Below, piece after piece: positions 54,425-64,000 of a DNA stretch of 64,000 nucleotides (position 1 is the stretch's first letter; each line of letters begins with the position of its first letter). The stretch comes from Euptelea pleiosperma (taxonomy: Eukaryota; Streptophyta; Magnoliopsida; Ranunculales; Eupteleaceae). A program made the position numbers and the translations under genes. Below the pieces are notes generated by a model that made no database searches, was not told the DNA's origin, and saw only the letters and a program-made list of their open reading frames with translations. Location: assembly GCA_035048495.1 (NCBI GenBank), contig CM068553.1, forward strand, positions 6,379,259-6,443,258, read 5' to 3'.

Positions 54425-54580
54425 CAGAATTTAACGGCTTTAAAAACGATTTTAACGGCCGTTAAAACGAAAAAAAATGGCCATTTTTTTTCAAAGCGTC
54501 TAAATGCGTTTTAACGGAAATGGGCTTGGGGCATTAACGTTTAAACGGCCGTTTTTAAAACCATGATTTAAACCTTGCTC
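54425..54580. mobile_element. AACGGCCGTT-type repeat at the broken 5' end of the pseudogene
   Basis: GGCTTTAAAAACGATTTTAA, CGGCCGTTAAAACG and CGTTTAAACGGCCGTTTTTA, ending ATTTAAACCTTG. It is shorter than the family's usual 370-400 bp. It occupies the place where the pseudogene's start codon and leader should be. Confidence 0.7.
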
Positions 54581-54744
54581 TCATTTTCTCTTAATTCATT
54601 AAATTCCACGGTTATTGATAAATTTTTTTTTATAGCAGTTCAACTACGCTGATTTGGGCCTATGGCTAATGCAAGATGTGAACTACACCCTTGCTCATGT
54701 ATATTTAAACCAATGGTCATGCTTCAAGAGTTTAATCATTATAT
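54581..54744. other. Short spacer, nothing recognised
   Basis: AT-rich DNA without gene content. Confidence 0.4.
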
Positions 54745-55345
54745 TAGAACTAGGGGACGGCCACGTGTGATGCACGTGCACCTTACACATGGCATACTCT
54801 TAGAGATCGACGACCGTATAGATGTTTCGATCATCCCTAGGTTGACCTACGTACAAAAATTCATACTGATTAGTTATTTCTATCCATTGGATTAGAGTCT
54901 TTTTCATGGTTTGTTTTCAACCGTGGATTTTGAGTATTATTTGGCCAATGACAGAACGACGCCACTACGCATCATGATAACTCTTGGACCATGTGATCAT
55001 AAAACTATTTTAATAATGAGGTATATACCGGTAACCTAATTTTCTTTTTGGTTTTGTTTATTTTGTTTTGTCAAAACATCACGTTGATGATGCACCATAT
55101 TATGAGCCATGTGGCACACTCTTAGAGATAACTGACCGTATGGATGTTAGGTCCGTCCCTAAATGGCTATAAGTACCAAAATTCATCCGGATTAGTAATT
55201 TCTGTCCGTTGGATTAGTCTTTTCATAGTTTATTTGTAACCGTGTATTTCAAGCATTATGATCGGAAGAATAGGAATCACTAATCAGGCTGATTTTTGTT
55301 GCTCGTATATCTATTTAGATGGGCCAAACATATGTATGGTACGTG
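54745..55345. mobile_element. Two degenerate MITEs, GACCGTATGG family
   Basis: First arm: ACATGGCATACTCTTAGAGA and GACCGTATAGATGTTTCG (54790-54825). Second: GAGCCATGTGGCACACTCTT and TGACCGTATGGATGTTAGGT (55100-55150), closing with AATCACTAATCAGGCTGATT at 55266. Both are eroded, with no clear target duplications. Confidence 0.55.
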
Positions 55346-56520
55346 GCCTAGATTAGAAGGTATATTAATTAGAATTAGATTTTGGAACACAGCTCCGGGC
55401 CCATTCGGAAACCCAAAAGAAGGGGCAGATGTGGTCAGTCAAGGGCTGTGAGGCTGAGGGATATTGTCTCTGAATCATTAGATACACTTGGAAAAACTTA
55501 TTTTCACTGTTTTCGAAAAAATTAAATTTTCGTAAATTTAAAAACACGTTTTTCCATGGTGTATTAGAGACCTCCTTGAGCATTTTTTTTGGAAATACTA
55601 TCCAACGTCAGCCTGTTCTATACTGTCGGACTGTGCCAAGCCAAATTCCAGGGCTTGGGCAAAGCCTCAGTACGGGTCAGGCCTGGTAAATTAAAAAAAA
55701 AATGTAAAAAAGCGGGGCTATTTTTGAGTCAGGCTTCAAGGGACCTAACGGGCCAGACTAGGAGGGGATGGGTGGGCCGGTCCAGACCGGGCACAGGTCA
55801 ATGAAGTTGATATTACCAAGCTCGGCGTAGGATAAGAAGCAACTCATGGAGGGCATCATCAAGCAATTCCTAGGTATCTAAATAAAATTTTATCTCTTTC
55901 CTCCTCCTCTCTCATAGGTGTCAACCGTGACCAACCCGATCAACAAGATTGGGTTGAGCATGTTAGGCCCGCCCTTGAATTGGGCTCAGTTGAGTGTTTT
56001 TAAGGTTGGGTTGGGCTTGGATTGACCCTCAACCCAATTCAGCCCAAGTTGCAGCCCTAACAGTTCACATTTTGAAAACAACCACTTACCATTCCACCTA
56101 AATCTCTGCTGCGATCATGAAAGACAAAACCAAAGTCTAAACTATAGGTATATGTGGAGAGCGATCATTGGGCACATGATCACTGCTTCAAAAATCCCGC
56201 TGCTTCAAAAAAAATTTCTCCATTGAAAGGTACCTATCTACTCTTAGCAATTTAATGATTGGTCTTGCTTGGTAGCACTGGTCAGCATTTGCATGTGCTT
56301 GGTAGTGCACCAACAAATATTTGTGCTAGGTCTACTGCAAGTACTGTTCATTGTCATTGCCGCTGCCGCTGCCACTGTTCGTCACCACCATCATTCGCTG
56401 CTGCCACCAAACAACGTTGTACAAACATTTGCCTTCAAATTTTTGCTAGCAAACCATAGACGAGATGCCAGTCAGGTCCGATTATAACAATTGATGAATT
56501 ACAATAATCCCTTGCCACTG
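55346..56520. other. Gene-free stretch with GGGCC-rich scraps
   Basis: Passages such as GGGCTTGGGCAAAGCCTCAG (55654) and TTGGGTTGGGCTTGGATTGA (about 56005) recall the 11182-11340 element. A GCCGCTGCCGCTGCC stretch lies near 56360. No gene is recognised. Confidence 0.4.
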
Positions 56521-56529
56521 TCGTCCATA

Positions 56530-57114
56530 GGTCAGGCTGCGGGCACGGGCCACCCACTATCTATATAACAAGTGACAGTGGTTGTCTTATACCCCTCTTA
56601 TCTTATATGGTTTCAATAATGAGTGGCTGAGATCTACTATGCTTCATATCAATGGCCGAGATTAACATCCCACCTGATTTTGACAAACACTTTGTCGAAG
56701 AGTGCCGCGGGCACGGGCCACCCACACATAACAAAATAACTCAGTTGTATTCTTTTATCTTATCCCGCTTCATAAGATAAAGAGTGGTTGAGATCAAATC
56801 CATCATCTAATGTGGACGGTTAGATTTCAGCCACTCAATCCCCCTCATTTATTCATTCACTCCTACTCATTTGACCTCAATTTATTAAAAATTTTAAAAT
56901 TCAAAATTTGAATTTTAACACCGTTATTTTTTGTTATTTATGTTATTTTTTCATTTTTCTATTTTTCCCTCTGTGTGTTACAATCCGTTATAACAGCCGT
57001 TGTAATGGAAAAAAGGTAACACGCCAATCCGTTATACCGTTTTGAGTGTCGAAGGCACCCAATTTTCGCAAACGCTTTTGTCGGGGAGTGCTGTGGGCAC
57101 GGGCCATTTACTAG
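56530..57114 (+). mobile_element. Tandem array of non-autonomous Helitron ends
   Basis: Three successive 3'-type ends share GCGGGCACGGGCCA with a hairpin in front: 56537-56553, GTGCCGCGGGCAC at 56702-56714, and GTGCTGTGGGCAC at 57088-57100. The last is followed by CTAG (57111-57114) and T, the canonical Helitron terminus. After the first, A|TCTATATAACAAGTGACAG (56560) looks like a Helitron 5' end. Units 2 and 3 share CACTTTGTCGAAGAGTGC or GCTTTTGTCGGGGAGTGC before the hairpin. An AACGG-type repeat (56880-57052) is nested in the last unit. Confidence 0.65.
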
Positions 57115-57289
57115 TATATATATATGGTAGTAATTAAAATTTTTAATGCTCTATATAATAAATATTCTTTATTTAACAACTATTCTTGATAATCAGAAGC
57201 TATGGAAAAAAATTTAGATGTGGAGGACTACTGTAGACCCATTGCAGTCCATGCAGAGGACTCTCACGGCCCAACATAGATAATTTTTT

Positions 57290-57540
57290 TGGGCCTGATG
57301 ACCATGTGGATATTCAGCCCATCTATTGGTTGATAAACACAATAAAAATCAGCTTGATTGATGATTTCTAACCATTGAATTTACTACTAAAAAATTATGC
57401 TTAAATCTAATGGCTAGAATCAATCCTAAAAGTACTAAAATATATGGCTAGAGATAACCAATCAGGTTAATTTTTTTGCTTTGTTTATCCTACAAGGGCT
57501 GGGCTAAACATCCATATGGTTAGTGGGATGGGGCCTTCTC
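57290..57540. mobile_element. MITE of the GACCGCATGG family
   Basis: TGATGACCATGTGGATATTC at the left and GGCTAAACATCCATATGGTT at the right are inverse. Inside are AAAATCAGCTTGATTGATGA and ACTAAAATATATGGCTAGAG. Confidence 0.65.
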
Positions 57541-57689
57541 TCACCTGGGGCTGGCCTAAGCCGACTGCCTTATTGGCCTTATGGTAGAGATGGCCCTGAT
57601 ATTTACCAGGGGATGGGCTTATATATAAGCGGGCCCAAAAAATGCACTACATATCTAAATATTTTGGTTCATGGTTGTCCCTCAACTAT

Positions 57690-57850
57690 GGGTATATGAT
57701 CTTGACTGGCGATTTCTAGTAGCTTGCATTTAGGATCTTAATAATTCTTGAATCCAACGGCTAAAATCACCAATCAGACCGATTTTTGGTTTGTAGGTCC
57801 ACCTAACGATGAGCCAAACATCCATACAGTCAATGGTCTCATATTGTCAT
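57690..57850. mobile_element. Half MITE, GACCGTATGG family
   Basis: AATCACCAATCAGACCGATT, TTTGGTTTGTAGGTCCACCT and GAGCCAAACATCCATACAGT represent the right arm only. The left arm is lost. Confidence 0.55.
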
Positions 57851-57911
57851 GAAGTCTTGCCTTCTGATTTTGTGGAGGTTCTACCATACTCAACTGGCCC
57901 AAGTTGCACCC

Positions 57912-57998
57912 TTAGGGCGTGTTTGATTAATTGCCAAGTGGGAAAATAGCATTTTCCTTGGGAACACAACTGTCCACGGTTAGATAGCCATTTAATTT
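57912..57998. mobile_element. One-sided relic of the 21229-21534 Tourist family
   Basis: TTAGGGCGTGTTTGATTAAT, then GGGAAAATAGCATTTTCCTTG and GTTAGATAGCCATTTAA, is the inverse of the right end of 21229-21534. The rest is missing. Confidence 0.7.
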
Positions 57999-58261
57999 AG
58001 GGTTTTTTGTGTTGTTTTTTGACCATGATCAATTCTACAGAAGCCCAATTAATACAGAACCCATCTTGACCAAATAAGCTGGTTTTTTTTTTTTGTTAAG
58101 TAATAAGCTGCTCTCTCTCTCTATCAGTCAAAATTTGACCGATATCTCCTCTTCAATGATAATGCGTTCATCAACACCAACACCGTATTCATGAAAACAC
58201 CATAAAGAACCTTATTTACACAAAAACATCAACCTTAAAAAAGGTGGTTTTTTTTTGGGAT

Positions 58262-58600
58262 GTGATGTAACAAGGTATACCTCATGCTTTTTGGTGATTT
58301 GTGTTACTCACCACTGACACCTGGGCCCACTGACGGCAGGGATGTTTAGCCCACCCCTTGATGGATATACAAACCAAAAATCAGCTTGTTTTGTTGATTT
58401 TCAGCCGTTGCAATTAGTGCTAAAAAAATATTGGTTGAATACAACGGCTGTAATCACATCTTAAGAAGTACTAAAATCTAATGGTTAGAAATTAGCAATC
58501 AGGGTGATTTTTGGTGTGTATATCCACCAAGGGGTGGGCTAAACATCCATGCGGTCAGTGGGCCAAGATGGCGGCGCTATCTCAAATTCAGTGGTGATAT
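58262..58600. mobile_element. Well-preserved MITE of the GACCGCATGG family
   Basis: Left: TTACTCACCACTGACACCTG, GGCCCACTGACGGCAGGGAT, GTTTAGCCCACCCCTTGATG. Right: CACCAAGGGGTGGGCTAAAC, ATCCATGCGGTCAGTGGGCC, an inverse of the left. The outer left part (ATGTAACAAGGTA) matches the copy at 13372. Confidence 0.75.
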
Positions 58601-59166
58601 TCGTTCTTGGATTTCAAGATTATGCTAGGTGAAGGCTGAACTTCAGTTGCTGTAATTAACTAATTTGATGTTCTGCATTATTTTCCAGTTTGTTGAACTG
58701 AACTTCCATTGCTGAGTTCTTCGCATAGGCCTTTTAATTTCTTCTTGATAGAATAATCGTTCAGAAAAATTTCTTAGGTCATGAGATGGGATTGTTGGAA
58801 ATTGAGACTGATATGGTATATTATAGGTAGAAGAAGGAATGGGCTAATGGAAAATTCCCTACTAGAATAGAATCAATTTCCCTTTAATCTCCTAACCAAC
58901 ATGGACCTGGACCTCAAAATATTCTCTCTCCAACAATATGCATTTCAGAAGAACATGCAAATTTTCTTGATTAGGCATGATGTGTATATAACTATGTAGA
59001 GAGAAGGGTGAGAATAATTATAGATTGTTAACTATATTGATCAAAAGAAATTGTAGAACAAAGCATTATATTTTGTACATACAAATGAGAAAATATATAG
59101 GGGTGTGTGAGACAAGGTCCCTCACGGTCTTTTCCAACTTCTTTTGCAACCTATATCGATTTGCCG
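58601..59166 (-). other. 3' flank of the intact LRR receptor-like gene
   Basis: The part next to the gene (59040-59160) resembles 51055-51180 beyond the pseudogene, for example AATCAAAAGAAATTGT-type text and CTTCTTTTGCAACCTA. The duplication of the pair therefore included 3' flanking DNA. No other gene is seen. Confidence 0.6.
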
Positions 59167-62073
59167 CTACCAAAATAGAGAACGGAGTTTGTCTTTCATA
59201 TCATCCAAGAATTGAAAATAGACAAATCTCCATGAATTTTTTATTACTAAAACACCACAAACACCCCAGAAACCTACCACGAATCCCAGAGTCAAGCTAA
59301 TGTAAAACCGTTTCATGTCAACCTCATCGCTATTTTTGTCTTCTTTTACTCCATCCTCGTCATTAGGACCTTGAGATGCTTCATCTCCAGTGCAGTTCAC
59401 CTTGAGGGGAGGCCCACAAAGTCCACGGTTGTCAATAAAGCTGAATTCAGTAAAACTTTGGAGCTGGGTGCCAGACGGAATTTTCCCTGACAAGCTGTTA
59501 TAGGACAAGTTCAAATGACTCAAAAAAGTTAAATTTGATATGCTTTGAGGAATTACACCCGAAAGTTGGTTTATTGAGAAATCAAGAGATTCCAATAAAC
59601 CCATGTCACCAATCTTCTCAGGGATCTTTCCTATCAAATGATTTTGGGACAAGTTCAAGGATCGCAACCCCAAAAGACTTGTTAGCTCTTTAGGAATCAC
59701 TCCAGATAAACTATTGCTCGAGAGGTCCATGCTTGTTACAAGTATAAGAGTGTTGCTATATTCGAGCTCTTTTCCTTTCATCACCAGCAATGCTGTCTCT
59801 ATAACTGTTCCATAATTAACATAATAAGAGACAGGCTCACTTGAATTTTGGTTTATAACCATGGCACTAAAATTGCTGAAGCATATTGGTATGGGTCCTG
59901 ACAAATTGTTATGCGCAAGGTCCAACATTTGAAGTGAAGCGAGATAACAAAACTCTGTAGGAATACCACCGTTAAAATTATTTGACCGTAGGCTGAGAAA
60001 CATCATATTCGGTAGGCTTCCCAACCATGTTGGTAGGGTTCCAGAGAATCCATTCTCACTAAGGTCAATCATCCTTAGCTCTGTGCAATTTTTCAAAGAT
60101 GAAGGTAATTCTCCCGAGAGATTGTTGTTGCGTAAGTGCAATGATTGGAGCCTGGATAAAGAACCCATGGAGCTTGGAATCTTCCCTGTTAGATTATTGT
60201 TCTCCAACTTTATCATTGCTAAATATTGCCAAGACATCCAACACTGAGGAAGCTCTCCTGATAGACGATTTTCCGAGAGGTCAAGAATGCTCAAATGATT
60301 TGGTTCATTCATCGGATTGCATAAGAGGTGTGAAATTGGTCCAGAAAATGAGTTGTTGGAAAGATCCAATGCAGTAACATTAGAAGAGAGACGGGGTAGT
60401 GGGCCCTCGAAGTGGTTGGAACCTAAATGGACCACAGTAAAAGGACAATCAAATTTCAACAAACTTGGCAACTCCCCCTTGATCTGGTTGTGGGAGAGAT
60501 CCAAATATTTAAGGTTGGAAGACAAATTCCAAAACCAATTGGGAATTGTATCTGAAATTCCTGTGCTACATAAGTCTAAACACAAAAGGTCCTTTTGTGT
60601 TCGAATCCATGCGGGGAAGAGGGTTCCTAATTGCCAAGATTTCATTAGTAAATATTTGAGTTGAAAAGGAGGAATCCAGTTAGAGCTCACTTTCAAAACC
60701 AACGAGTTTGAATTCATTTCTAAGTCTTCTAATCTTGTGAGGTTGGCAAAGTGAACTTCAGACACAACACCCTCCAAAGAATTATTAAAGATGTATAAGG
60801 CTTGTAACTTTGAAAGATGTCCAAGACTTTCCGGAATAGTCCCATTCAAATGATTATCACTAATATCTAACATTTTTAAGGATGACAAACTTCCTAGAGA
60901 CACAGGAATGGGACCAGAAAATGAGTTATTGCAAAGAGAAAGGTATTTTAGATTTTTCAGTTGCCCCAATCGATTAGGCAATGGACCTGAAAGTTGATTA
61001 TGATCCAAATGTAACAACTCCAAACTACCAGAAATGCACCCAGAAAAACTTTCCAAACCTTGGAACATCTCTCCTTCAAGTTTGTTAGAGGGCAAATCAA
61101 TCGTCCGCAATTTGCAAAGATTTTGCAAGGTTCTTGGTACCCTACCTTCAAGGTCATTATAACCTAGGTGGAGGTCCATGAGTGAAGTCATGTTACCTAT
61201 AGCATCCGAAATGGTACCTTGAAAGTAGTTGGAGTTAAGGTCGAGGTGGACAAGACTACTAAGACTAAACAACCAGTCGGGTATAAAAGAATTGAAATAG
61301 TTGCCAGAAAGATCGAGGATAGCAAGAGAAGTAAAATTAACAAATTGAAGAGAAGGAATGCTATCAAGTTCACAATCGGATAAACGTAACTCTAATAAAG
61401 AAGGGAGCTTGTTAATTACCCGTAGCCAATCAGAAGCCTTACTGATGTTCACTCGACTCATGTCAAGGTGCTGCAGAGAAGAAAGACGAGAAAGCCATTG
61501 AAGATTCTCAACATGAAGATAAGAATAGCCAAGAACTGAAGAATTATGCGAGTTAAGACCCAAATCAAGGTAACGCAAGCTGGAAAGATTTCCGAGCTGA
61601 TGAGGAACCTTGCCAGTGAAACCCGATGTAGATAGGTTAAGATATCTCAAAGACTGAAGTGAAGCAAGGAAGTTGGGAATACGAATCCCTCCAAAATCAT
61701 TGTGGCTTAGGTCCAAGTAATTCAGATGTTTCAACTCCAGCAAAGAAGGATTTATCTCACCACCCAACTGCAACCTCTTGTAAGCTTCATCATGCTCAAT
61801 ATCATAAAGATCAAATGGATTTCGGAGGTCGAGTTGGACGACATGGCCAGTAATGTTGTCACAGTCTACTCCCATCCATCTACAACAATCTTCACTCACC
61901 CAGGATGAGAGGCGGTTTGAAGGATCAACGAGGCCTTGTTTGAAGTTGAGTAGAGCTTGCCTCTCGCTCTCTATGCAACCGACATCCAAATCTCCATTGC
62001 AAAACGGAACGGGGATGCTCACTGTGGAAAGAAACCAAAGCAAGAGAACCACAAATCCAATTAACCGATCCAT
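59167..62073 (-). CDS. LRR receptor-like protein (RLP), EIX2-like class
   Basis: A single exon gives 968 residues from the ATG at 62073. An in-frame ATG at 62118 would add 15, but it lies near the predicted transcription start, and the downstream Met directly heads a signal peptide ([20 protein letters not shown]). Then come LRRNT with paired Cys (CIESERQALLNFKQGLVDPS; CCRWMGVDCDN), a long run of about 24-residue plant-type LRRs (LxxLxxLxLxxNxLxGxIP), an island region (around MVINQNSSEPVSYYVNYG), four further LRRs and GLCGPPLKVNC. An acidic stretch, one transmembrane helix (FYISLTLGFVVGFWGVCGVL, about 923-944) and a 24-residue tail with YFQF, a possible Tyr-based endocytosis signal, close the protein. 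There is no kinase domain. Family members act at the plasma membrane with SOBIR1/BAK1-type kinases, often as immune receptors such as tomato EIX2. The ligand here is unknown. Confidence 0.94.
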   Translation of the reverse strand: MDRLIGFVVLLLWFLSTVSIPVPFCNGDLDVGCIESERQALLNFKQGLVDPSNRLSSWVSEDCCRWMGVDCDNITGHVVQLDLRNPFDLYDIEHDEAYKRLQLGGEINPSLLELKHLNYLDLSHNDFGGIRIPNFLASLQSLRYLNLSTSGFTGKVPHQLGNLSSLRYLDLGLNSHNSSVLGYSYLHVENLQWLSRLSSLQHLDMSRVNISKASDWLRVINKLPSLLELRLSDCELDSIPSLQFVNFTSLAILDLSGNYFNSFIPDWLFSLSSLVHLDLNSNYFQGTISDAIGNMTSLMDLHLGYNDLEGRVPRTLQNLCKLRTIDLPSNKLEGEMFQGLESFSGCISGSLELLHLDHNQLSGPLPNRLGQLKNLKYLSLCNNSFSGPIPVSLGSLSSLKMLDISDNHLNGTIPESLGHLSKLQALYIFNNSLEGVVSEVHFANLTRLEDLEMNSNSLVLKVSSNWIPPFQLKYLLMKSWQLGTLFPAWIRTQKDLLCLDLCSTGISDTIPNWFWNLSSNLKYLDLSHNQIKGELPSLLKFDCPFTVVHLGSNHFEGPLPRLSSNVTALDLSNNSFSGPISHLLCNPMNEPNHLSILDLSENRLSGELPQCWMSWQYLAMIKLENNNLTGKIPSSMGSLSRLQSLHLRNNNLSGELPSSLKNCTELRMIDLSENGFSGTLPTWLGSLPNMMFLSLRSNNFNGGIPTEFCYLASLQMLDLAHNNLSGPIPICFSNFSAMVINQNSSEPVSYYVNYGTVIETALLVMKGKELEYSNTLILVTSMDLSSNSLSGVIPKELTSLLGLRSLNLSQNHLIGKIPEKIGDMGLLESLDFSINQLSGVIPQSISNLTFLSHLNLSYNSLSGKIPSGTQLQSFTEFSFIDNRGLCGPPLKVNCTGDEASQGPNDEDGVKEDKNSDEVDMKRFYISLTLGFVVGFWGVCGVLVIKNSWRFVYFQFLDDMKDKLRSLFW

Positions 62074-62140
62074 GGGAACCAAGGAAATAGTATTTTTTTT
62101 TGTGGAAAAGGCGAACAATGGAAAGAGCTTGAAGAAGAGT

Positions 62141-62152
62141 TAATATATATAG
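62141..62152 (-). promoter_or_regulatory. TATA box of the LRR receptor-like gene
   Basis: ACTATATATATTA on the minus strand lies about 68 bp before the ATG at 62073. Normal spacing puts transcription start near 62110-62120. That favours 62073 over 62118 as the initiation codon. Confidence 0.6.
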
Positions 62153-62171
62153 TAAGGGCTTTTACTAAGAT

Positions 62172-62279
62172 GTTCTCGTACGAAGCAAATTTTTAGCTTT
62201 TAACCAAAATGGGGACTGGCCGGGGAGTAAATATTTCTCGTAGGATAGCAAATTTTAACTTTTAACCAAAATGGGGAGT
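62172..62279 (-). repeat. Direct repeat in the RLP promoter
   Basis: GCTTTTAACCAAAATGGGGA (62196) and ACTTTTAACCAAAATGGGGA (62258) belong to two copies of a unit of about 45 bp, 63 bp apart, just upstream of the TATA box. TTCTCGTA(C/G)GA precedes both. The role is unknown. Confidence 0.75.
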
Positions 62280-62699
62280 GTATCTTTGATGACGGACGTA
62301 TGGATGCAATCAACCGAAAGAAAACGTTCGCTCGGGGACTTCAAACAGTCCCCCACCCAAAATGTCAGACGAGTATTTCAATCCCTTAACCCAACTAGAG
62401 TTAATGCCCTGGTTAGTGGTTAACAAGGGGTACTTGTCATACATTTTGGGAGGGGGACATCGAAGTTTGAAGTCCCCGGGCCATCGAATTTTTTCTCTAG
62501 CTAGGCCTATTCATTCTCAATCAAGTTGCTTTGCCCATAAGGGCAGGGAAAATTTCCCCTCTCATCTGAAATGAGGCAGGCTGCACCGCCCCCAACCAAG
62601 GGAGTAGTTACGTCCGGTATGTCTCCCTTTATTCCCGACATGCTGTATGGTGCCCCGGGGTGGGTAGGAGCGGGTCAAGTCTGTATCGCCGTGGAGCAA
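62280..62699. other. Upstream region of the RLP gene, nothing else recognised
   Basis: No gene. It presumably holds distal promoter sequence. Confidence 0.4.
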
Positions 62700-62945
62700 G
62701 CAGCGTCCGGATACGACAAATATATGAGCCACGTGGTACATTCTTAGAGACCAATTATGTATAGATGCTATGACCATCCCTAGGTGGACCTACGAACAAA
62801 AAATCAGCCGGATTAATATTTTCTAACTGTTAGATAATAGTCTTTTTCATCGTGGGATTCGAGCATTATTTGGGGTATTAATATCCAAAGCTTAGAAATC
62901 ACTAATCAAAATTATTTTTCTATGTATGTGCACCTAGGAAAGGGA
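62700..62945. mobile_element. Degenerate MITE, GACCGTATGG family
   Basis: GAGCCACGTGGTACATTCTT, CCCTAGGTGGACCTACGAAC and AAAAAATCAGCCGGATTAAT form the left arm. AATCACTAATCAAAATTATT begins the right arm, which is shortened. Confidence 0.6.
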
Positions 62946-62974
62946 AAAACGTACACCTATAATGACTGTTGTTA

Positions 62975-63350
62975 TAATCAAGGTTTTAAAAAAGGCGTTT
63001 TAACGCCCCAAGCCCGTTTCCATTAAAATTGTTAAAACGCATTTTGGCGCTTTGAAAAAAGGCCCTTTTTTTCGTTTTAACGGCCGTTAAAATCGCTATA
63101 AAAGACGTTAAATTCTTTAAATTTTTGTGGAAAAAAAATGGCTGTTAAATCCGTTAAATTTTCATTAAATTCTATTTTTTTTTTTAATTTCAAATTTCAA
63201 AATTTGAATTTCAGCACCATTTTTTTCCGTTAAAGTCCGTTTAATTCCAATTTTTTTTCATTTTTTCCCATTTTTGCCTCAATCAGTTTTAACGGTAACG
63301 CCCGCAGTCCGTTAAACCGTTAAAACGGCCTCCTTTAAACCTTGGTTATA
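62975..63350. mobile_element. AACGGCCGTT-type repeat, complete copy
   Basis: It starts CAAGGTTTTAAAAAAGGCG and ends CCTCCTTTAAACCTTG. GTTATAAT flanks both sides, an 8-bp direct repeat. The body has CGTTTTAACGGCCGTTAAAA and AATTTCAAAATTTGAATTTC. It has inserted into another member of the same family. Confidence 0.75.
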
Positions 63351-63585
63351 ATGACTGTTATTTTTCTGAACACAAATTGTTGAAAAAACACATGGTTTAT
63401 GTTATTTTTCCATTATAAATTTTATTGAAAATTTGAGTTTTAGTGCCATTTTTGTCCATTATTTCCTGATTTTTCCGTTTTTGCCCCTGTGCGCTACAAT
63501 CTGTTATAATGGCCATTATAACGGAAAAAACAGTAATGCCCTCCAGTCCATTATAAGAATATAGCGGCTCCTTTTAAACCTTGGT
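63351..63585. mobile_element. AACGG-type repeat, host of the preceding copy
   Basis: GTTATAATGACTGTTATTTT, GTTATAATGGCCATTATAAC and CTCCTTTTAAACCTTGG mark the right portion. The left portion lies before 62975 (TATAATGACTGTTGTTATAA). Confidence 0.6.
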
Positions 63586-63589
63586 TTAA

Positions 63590-63805
63590 CGCACCTCTTA
63601 GTGGATTGACACATAAAATCAGCTTGATTAATGATTTCTCTAGACAGTGGATTTAGTACACACACAAAATGCATGAATCCAATGGCTATCATCAATCCTA
63701 AAAAAGTAATAAAATCCGTGGCTGCAAATATCCAATCAGGTTGATTTTGGTATGTATATCCAACAAGGGGTGGCTAAACATCGATGCAGTTTGTGGGCTA
63801 AAAAT
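63590..63805. mobile_element. MITE of the GACCGCATGG family
   Basis: CACCTCTTAGTGGATTGACA, AAAATCAGCTTGATTAATGA and GGTTGATTTTGGTATGTATA, then CAACAAGGGGTGGCTAAACA. The left terminus is shortened. Confidence 0.6.
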
Positions 63806-64000
63806 ATGCGTTATACATCTAATTTTTTTTCGTCTGATTGATGGTTTGAGCAATTTTTCTTGGATAATTGTAGTATACAAGGAAGTCCAATACCAATAAA
63901 TTTGTGACGCAATTATAAGGAAATCGAGACCATGCCAACCGGTTTTACTCTTTTGTTTTTCAAAAAAGGGATATATTCCCTAGGTAGCCTGGAATCTTAT
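63806..64000. other. Window edge, nothing recognised
   Basis: No feature is supported in the last 195 bp. Confidence 0.4.

Overview
The window is nuclear DNA from a flowering plant. Evidence: GT-AG introns interrupting conserved plant proteins, an intronless PPR gene, an R2R3-MYB gene, LRR receptor-like proteins, LINE and Helitron remnants, and a very high density of short non-autonomous DNA transposons. The species cannot be read from the sequence. The gene set fits a dicot or another non-grass angiosperm; this is inference.

Five genes appear intact. From left to right they are: a LAF1/MYB18-like R2R3-MYB (minus, 3 exons, 15341-16777, 293 aa); a PLS/E-class PPR protein (plus, single exon, 19437-21134, 565 aa); the 25-kDa subunit of pre-mRNA cleavage factor Im (minus, 7 exons, 23230-29507, 200 aa); the mismatch-repair ATPase MSH3 (plus, 13 exons, 38223-49911, 1167 aa by my splicing); and an LRR receptor-like protein (minus, single exon, 59167-62073, 968 aa). 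Recognisable broken genes are a PPR 5' fragment (11790-11972), a second LRR receptor-like protein with several lesions (51185-54412), and exon-sized pieces of a Raf-like kinase and a class II starch-branching enzyme (34.1-35.3 kb).

Region by region. 1-15 kb is gene-poor and almost entirely nested small transposons. It also holds a stretched-out copy of the PPR gene's upstream flank: about 1.2 kb at 18.4-19.6 kb corresponds to pieces spread over about 12 kb at 1-11.97 kb. 15-30 kb holds MYB, PPR and CFIm25. 30-38 kb is a transposon field with a LINE and a Helitron-like element carrying gene fragments. 38-50 kb is MSH3, whose introns contain two LINE tails and a possible LTR piece. 51-62 kb is a pair of receptor-like proteins, one dead and one intact. 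The right edge is again nested MITEs.

The MYB, CFIm25 and MSH3 genes serve separate processes (light-type transcription control, mRNA 3'-end formation, DNA repair). Their neighbourhood itself looks old: from memory, the Arabidopsis orthologues LAF1, CFIS2 and MSH3 also lie side by side on chromosome 4. The most striking local feature is that both housekeeping genes, CFIm25 and MSH3, carry a Mutator-type MITE with a perfect 9-bp target duplication within about 100 bp of the start codon. In MSH3 it sits in the apparent TATA box. No new enzymatic or defence system was found. The novelty lies in the transposon structures and their effect on promoters.
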